The position numbers and the translations under genes were made by a program. Under the pieces are notes generated by a model, which did no database searches, had not been told where the DNA came from, and saw nothing but the letters and a program-made list of their open reading frames with translations. From Bacteroides sp. (GTDB lineage Bacteria > Bacteroidota > Bacteroidia > Bacteroidales > SM23-62): a DNA stretch of 40,503 nt. How positions within the stretch are numbered: the first letter of the stretch is position 1; each line of letters begins with the position of its first letter. Below are positions 40,030 to 40,503 of the stretch, piece by piece. The stretch lies in assembly GCA_011053095.1 (NCBI GenBank), contig DRHS01000127.1, positions 91,035 to 131,537 on the forward strand, read 5' to 3'.

Positions 40030-40503
40030 AAGTCATAGTCGATACCAGTGTATGGTCCTTAGCGTTGAGGAGAAGTAAAGACGTTGAAGACAAACATGTT
40101 GAAGAACTTGAGGAGCTTATAAAAGAGGTCCGTGCTCAACTCATTGGTCCTGTTCGTCAAGAGCTTCTCAATGGAATCAAATCAGAAAAACAATATAGAG
40201 TTCTTAAAAAGCATCTTAGGGCATTCAAGGATCTCGCTATGGAAACAGAAGATTACGAATTGGCGGCCGAGTATTTTAACACAGCTCGGAAAAATGGCAT
40301 CCAGGGTTCGAATACGGATTTCTTATTGTGTGCTATCTCTACTCGCCATCGGATGCCTATCTTTACTACTGATAAGATTTCAGTCCATTACCAGGATAAA
40401 TATCCGGACCTGGCAGAGTTCATCTCGGAGCATGGCTGGGAGACGCTGGGCGTATATGATGCAGCACCGGTGGAACATCACAAAAGATTACGAACCACCA
40501 ACA
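40026..40503 (+). pseudogene. Cassette 7: VapC PIN-domain toxin fused in frame to an IS256-type transposase tail (runs off window)
   Basis: Residues 1 to about 120 are a VapC PIN-domain ribonuclease: 'MKVIVDTSVWSLALRR' (Asp6), 'GPVRQELLNGI' (Glu46), 'GSNTDFLLCAIS' (Asp98) and 'MPIFTTDK' (Asp116), so all four acidic positions are present. VapC proteins normally end about 10-15 residues later. Here the frame continues without a stop into 'KYPDLAEFISEHGWETLGVYDAAPVEHHKRLRTTN', which is C-terminal IS256-family transposase sequence. The last VapC strand and the cassette's attC are missing. Either a real deletion/insertion junction or an assembly join. Open at the window edge. Confidence 0.75.
40390..40503 (+). 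mobile_element. 5'-truncated IS256-family element (partial)
   Basis: The translated tail ending 'EEHHKRLRTTN'-like ('VEHHKRLRTTN') matches, from memory, the conserved block just before 'LERLN.EIKRRTRVVRIFPN' in IS256/Mutator transposases. The DNA is visibly more GC-rich than the preceding cassette. The upstream two-thirds of such a transposase is absent, so the element is truncated at its left side; the rest lies outside the window. Confidence 0.7.

Overview
The window comes from a Bacteroidota chromosome, probably a marine or sediment Bacteroidales/Marinilabiliales-like organism (inference). The evidence is an ECF sigma/FecR/TonB-receptor cassette with a DUF4249 lipoprotein, DUF3078 and DUF4136 proteins, S1 sulfatase and GH88 genes, many Cys-lipoproteins, and promoters of the Bacteroidota type (TTTG, 19-21 nt, TAnnTTTG).

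Layout. (1) 1-6.77 kb: the 3' end of a SIR2-like gene, then a small phage-derived element. The element has a CI-like repressor facing a leftward operon: excisionase-like HTH protein, replication protein with internal iteron-like repeats, a 55-aa ORF, RusA resolvase, small ORFs, a spike-base-like protein and an HK97-fold capsid protein, ending at a strong hairpin terminator. A RelE-like toxin and an unknown partner follow. No terminase, portal, protease or integrase is visible. A tRNA-like fragment beside the repressor may mark the element's right end. (2) 6.75-10.8 kb: housekeeping and accessory genes (C_GCAxxG_C_C protein, membrane-anchored MutS-like ATPase, DASS anion transporter). (3) 10.8-17.2 kb: a tight six-gene leftward operon (GH88 hydrolase, TIM-barrel isomerase, Gfo/Idh/MocA oxidoreductase, SDR, WD40 protein, tartrate/D-malate-type dehydrogenase), suggesting uronate-containing oligosaccharide catabolism. 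(4) 17.3-29.4 kb: DUF3078 protein, Fec-type sigma/anti-sigma/TonB receptor/DUF4249 operon, lipoproteins, sulfatase and a MacB/LolCDE-type ABC pair. (5) 29.5-31.3 kb: typA.

(6) 31.8-39.75 kb is the most notable part: an integron gene-cassette array with no integrase in the window (CALIN-like). Six attC sites separate rightward cassettes. Each cassette's first bases (GTT...) are the exact reverse complement, over 8-12 nt, of the R'' box at its own 3' end. Cargo is a propeller lipoprotein, a second lipoprotein, a ParDE pair, a 59-aa ORF overlapping a nucleotidyltransferase, a second RelE/ParE pair, a TPR-like protein with a small ORF, and a VapBC pair. A Bacteroidota-type promoter points into the first cassette, and at least two TA cassettes carry consensus Bacteroidota promoters with palindromes over them. 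An IS1182-family element is inserted in the R' core of the fourth attC with a CCGT duplication. At the right edge the VapC gene runs in frame into the C-terminal part of an IS256-family transposase, so the last cassette is truncated.

Family names come from motif recognition and memory; no searches were run.
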